In this document: in pieces, positions 7,619 to 9,136 of the stretch
Numbering within the stretch: position 1 is the stretch's first letter
Layout: each line of letters starts with the position of its first letter
Origin: Bacteroidales bacterium
GTDB taxonomy: Bacteria > Bacteroidota > Bacteroidia > Bacteroidales > JAADGE01
Assembly: GCA_026987795.1 (NCBI GenBank)
Contig: JALSMF010000390.1
Span: 1-9,136, forward strand
Direction: 5' to 3'
Length of the DNA: 9,136 nucleotides
The notes under the pieces: model-generated
The model's input: the letters and a program-made list of their open reading frames with translations, nothing else
Told to the model about the DNA's origin: nothing
Databases searched by the model: none
Made by a program: the position numbers and the translations under genes

Positions 7619-7837
7619 ATGAAGGAAAGCGAATTAATAAAAAACAGCAAAGACAGAATCAGCGATAAAGAATTTCTGAAAAAATATGATACTCGTAAAA
7701 AACGGGAACGAGAATATAAAAAATACAAAAGTGATAAAAAATCATCCGATTTGATATTAAATACAGCTTTATTCACAGCTGTTTTTATTATCTCTTACTA
7801 TCTTTTTACAAACTTTTTATTCTCCGTAACAGAGTAA
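7619..7837 (+). CDS. Small charged protein with one C-terminal membrane helix
   Basis: This is a 72-residue protein I do not recognise. Residues 1-44 are extremely rich in Lys, Arg, Asp and Glu and are predicted to be helical, with a dense basic patch near 26-41 (KKREREYKKYKSDKK). Residues about 45-68 form one hydrophobic segment (LILNTALFTAVFIISYYLF and on), leaving only a few residues after it, so it resembles a tail-anchored or type II small membrane protein. It sits 7 bases after the TPR gene and 9 bases before the permease gene, a spacing typical of an operon, which is the main support that it is real. An open frame on the opposite strand over 7501-7776 is treated as a shadow. It could be an accessory subunit of the TPR protein or the permease, but that is only a guess. 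Confidence 0.68.
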   Translation: MKESELIKNSKDRISDKEFLKKYDTRKKREREYKKYKSDKKSSDLILNTALFTAVFIISYYLFTNFLFSVTE

Positions 7838-7846
7838 ACGTTCCTG

Positions 7847-8854
7847 ATGCAAAAAAATCACATATTATTATTTACTGCTCTTACCGTTGTTCTCGTGCTT
7901 ATAATTTTAACGGACATTGCAATAGGTTCCGTAAAAATTCCTTTGGCATACATAGCAGATTATTTCAGAGGTATTGAAATTGATGAAAAATACCGTATCA
8001 TACTTGAGGATTTCAGGTTCCCGAAAGCTGCAACAGCTGTAACAGCCGGAGCATCGCTGTCCGTAGCCGGTTTACAGATGCAGACATTTTTCAGAAACCC
8101 TCTGGCAGGTCCTTACATTTTAGGAATAAGTGCAGGAGCAAGCCTCGGCGTAGCTCTTTTACTTATGTCCCCTCTTCCGCTGCTTTTGCAAAATTATTTT
8201 AACATTGCCTGGCTCACAAGCATTGTTGCCGGTATAGGTTCTGCCGGTGTTCTGCTGATTATCTTTTCAGTTTCAGTAAAAGTAAAAGACATTATGACAA
8301 TTTTAATAATCGGAATTTTAATAGGAAGTGCAATAAGTGCCGTTGTCAGTATATTGCAATATTTCGGTTCGCAAGCCGAACTAAAAACATTTATTGTATG
8401 GACTATGGGAAGTTTAAGCGGCATAACTTCAGAGCAATTAAAAATACTGACAATATTCTCCTTTACGGGAATTACGATAAGCATATTTTCAACAAAAATA
8501 TTAAACCTTCTTTTACTCGGTGAAAACTATGCAAAAACATCGGGATTAAACATACGCTTTGCAGGCATAATAATTTTTACAAGCACGGGAATCTTAGCGG
8601 GAAGTGTTACAGCATTTTGCGGACCGATAGGTTTTATCGGAATAATCGTTCCGCATATAAGCAGAATGATTTTTAAAACGGCAAACCACAATGTTCTAAT
8701 TCCTGCTTCTGCAATAATCGGAGCAATACTTATTTCTGCAAGCGACATAATTTCTCAACTTCCGGGATATCAGGGTGTATTACCGATAAATTCGGTAACA
8801 GCGATACTCGGAATACCTTTCGTAATCTATATAGTTTTAAAAAATAAAATTTAA
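7847..8854 (+). CDS. FecCD/BtuC-family ABC transporter permease (iron, heme or cobalamin type)
   Basis: This is an inner-membrane permease subunit of 335 residues, the normal length for the family, with about nine or ten hydrophobic helices. Diagnostic blocks are FRFPKAATAVTAGASLSVAG (56-75, the 'RLPR...GaaLalsG' region), NPLAGPYILGISAGASLG (84-101), GENYAKTSGLNIRFAG (225-240, the cytoplasmic coupling region that meets the ATPase), CGPIGFIGIIVPHISRM (258-274) and LPINSVTAILGIPF (312-325). Family members form homodimers that take up ferric siderophores, heme or vitamin B12 from a periplasmic binding protein, powered by a BtuD/FecE-type ATPase. The substrate cannot be told from this sequence. 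No ATPase gene follows: a 99-base spacer and an unrelated gene come next, and no binding protein is seen upstream. No cobalamin riboswitch fits in the short upstream gaps. The ATPase must be encoded elsewhere or shared. Confidence 0.92.
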   Translation: MQKNHILLFTALTVVLVLIILTDIAIGSVKIPLAYIADYFRGIEIDEKYRIILEDFRFPKAATAVTAGASLSVAGLQMQTFFRNPLAGPYILGISAGASLGVALLLMSPLPLLLQNYFNIAWLTSIVAGIGSAGVLLIIFSVSVKVKDIMTILIIGILIGSAISAVVSILQYFGSQAELKTFIVWTMGSLSGITSEQLKILTIFSFTGITISIFSTKILNLLLLGENYAKTSGLNIRFAGIIIFTSTGILAGSVTAFCGPIGFIGIIVPHISRMIFKTANHNVLIPASAIIGAILISASDIISQLPGYQGVLPINSVTAILGIPFVIYIVLKNKI

Positions 8855-8881
8855 AATCAGAAAAAAATACTGTTTATTCAA

Positions 8882-8909
8882 TTGTGTAATTTAAAATAAT
8901 ATACTTTTG
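8882..8909 (+). promoter_or_regulatory. Promoter before the DUF1573 gene (Bacteroidota type)
   Basis: A TTG at 8882-8884 is followed after 17 bases by TACTTTTG at 8902-8909, an exact fit to TAnnTTTG. It lies about 45 bases before the ATG at 8954, in the 99-base spacer after the permease gene, and would give the exported protein its own transcript. Confidence 0.5.
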
Positions 8910-8953
8910 TATTCGTTAGTCAATACACATCACTTATTTAAAATATAAATATT

Positions 8954-9136
8954 ATGAAAAGAAAAATTTTACTTTCGGCAGTTATTCTGCTAAGCTTCTT
9001 GTTTACGGAATTAACGGCACAAACCACGGCACCGAAAATGGTATTTGAAAAAACGACTCATAACTTCGGAAAAATTAAAGAATCCGGAGGCAAGGTTGAG
9101 TACACTTTTAAGTTTAAGAATATGGGTGCTGAGCCG
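8954..9136 (+). CDS. DUF1573 domain-containing secreted protein, N-terminal fragment (3' end outside window)
   Basis: Only the first 61 codons are in the window and the frame runs open to the right edge. Residues 1-22 form a typical signal peptide: MKRK, a hydrophobic core (ILLSAVILLSFLF) and an A-x-x cleavage region near LTAQ. From about residue 28 the sequence matches the opening of DUF1573: MVFEKTTHNFGKIKESGG then KVEYTFKFKNMGAEP, the pattern F-x-x-x-x-H-x-F-G-x-I-x-E-x-x-x-x-x-x-x-F-x-x-x-N-x-G. This immunoglobulin-like domain is very common in exported Bacteroidota proteins. Its biochemical role is not established, and no specific function can be given. The gene has its own promoter candidate at 8882-8909 and is not tightly linked to the permease gene. 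Confidence 0.85.
   Translation, partial: MKRKILLSAVILLSFLFTELTAQTTAPKMVFEKTTHNFGKIKESGGKVEYTFKFKNMGAEP

Noticed and set aside
7501..7776. Open frame on the - strand across the TPR 3' end and the small membrane protein gene
   Set aside because: It is low-complexity (Phe, Leu, Ile, Ser rich), as expected from the reverse complement of Lys- and Asn-rich coding DNA, and overlaps two genes with operon spacing.
8883..8929. Inverted pair TGTGTA / TACACA flanking the promoter before the DUF1573 gene
   Set aside because: The six-base arms are 35 bases apart in AT-rich DNA, which is easily explained by chance.

Overview
The window looks like a chromosomal segment of a member of the Bacteroidota. The DNA is AT-rich. 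No gene has a clear Shine-Dalgarno sequence; start codons follow A/T-rich stretches, which is typical of this phylum. Matches to the phylum's -7 promoter element (TAnnTTTG) lie before two genes. The short PabB, the form of the FecCD permease and the DUF1573-type exported protein also fit. No phage, insertion sequence, CRISPR array, tRNA or rRNA is visible. Ten genes are supported, two of them cut by the window edges.

Left part (2-1877): the C-terminal end of the RecG helicase on the + strand converges with pabB on the - strand. pabB is arranged head-to-head with pabA on the + strand, and the two 5' ends overlap by 6 bases if pabB starts at its TTG codon. PabA (glutamine amidotransferase) and PabB (chorismate-amination subunit, with the diagnostic Lys in its PMKGT motif) together make 4-amino-4-deoxychorismate for p-aminobenzoate and folate synthesis.

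Middle part (1878-5544): dnaN (sliding clamp) and fusA (elongation factor G) each appear to be single-gene units, each followed by a strong hairpin-plus-T-run terminator. The EF-G keeps all its GTPase motifs, stands outside any ribosomal-protein operon, and has domain IV features that recall the spdEFG/mitochondrial EF-G1 group, so it may be a second EF-G paralogue.

Right part (5545-9136): an EamA/DMT-type ten-helix transporter is followed by a compact + strand cluster. The cluster holds an exported or membrane-anchored TPR protein, a 72-residue highly charged protein with one C-terminal membrane helix, and a FecCD-type ABC permease, with gaps of only 7 and 9 bases. No ATPase or substrate-binding protein follows the permease. 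After a spacer with a good promoter match comes the start of a DUF1573 secreted protein. Most of the window is ordinary housekeeping DNA. The best leads are the EF-G subtype, the overlapping divergent pabA/pabB starts, and the TPR, small membrane protein and lone permease cluster.
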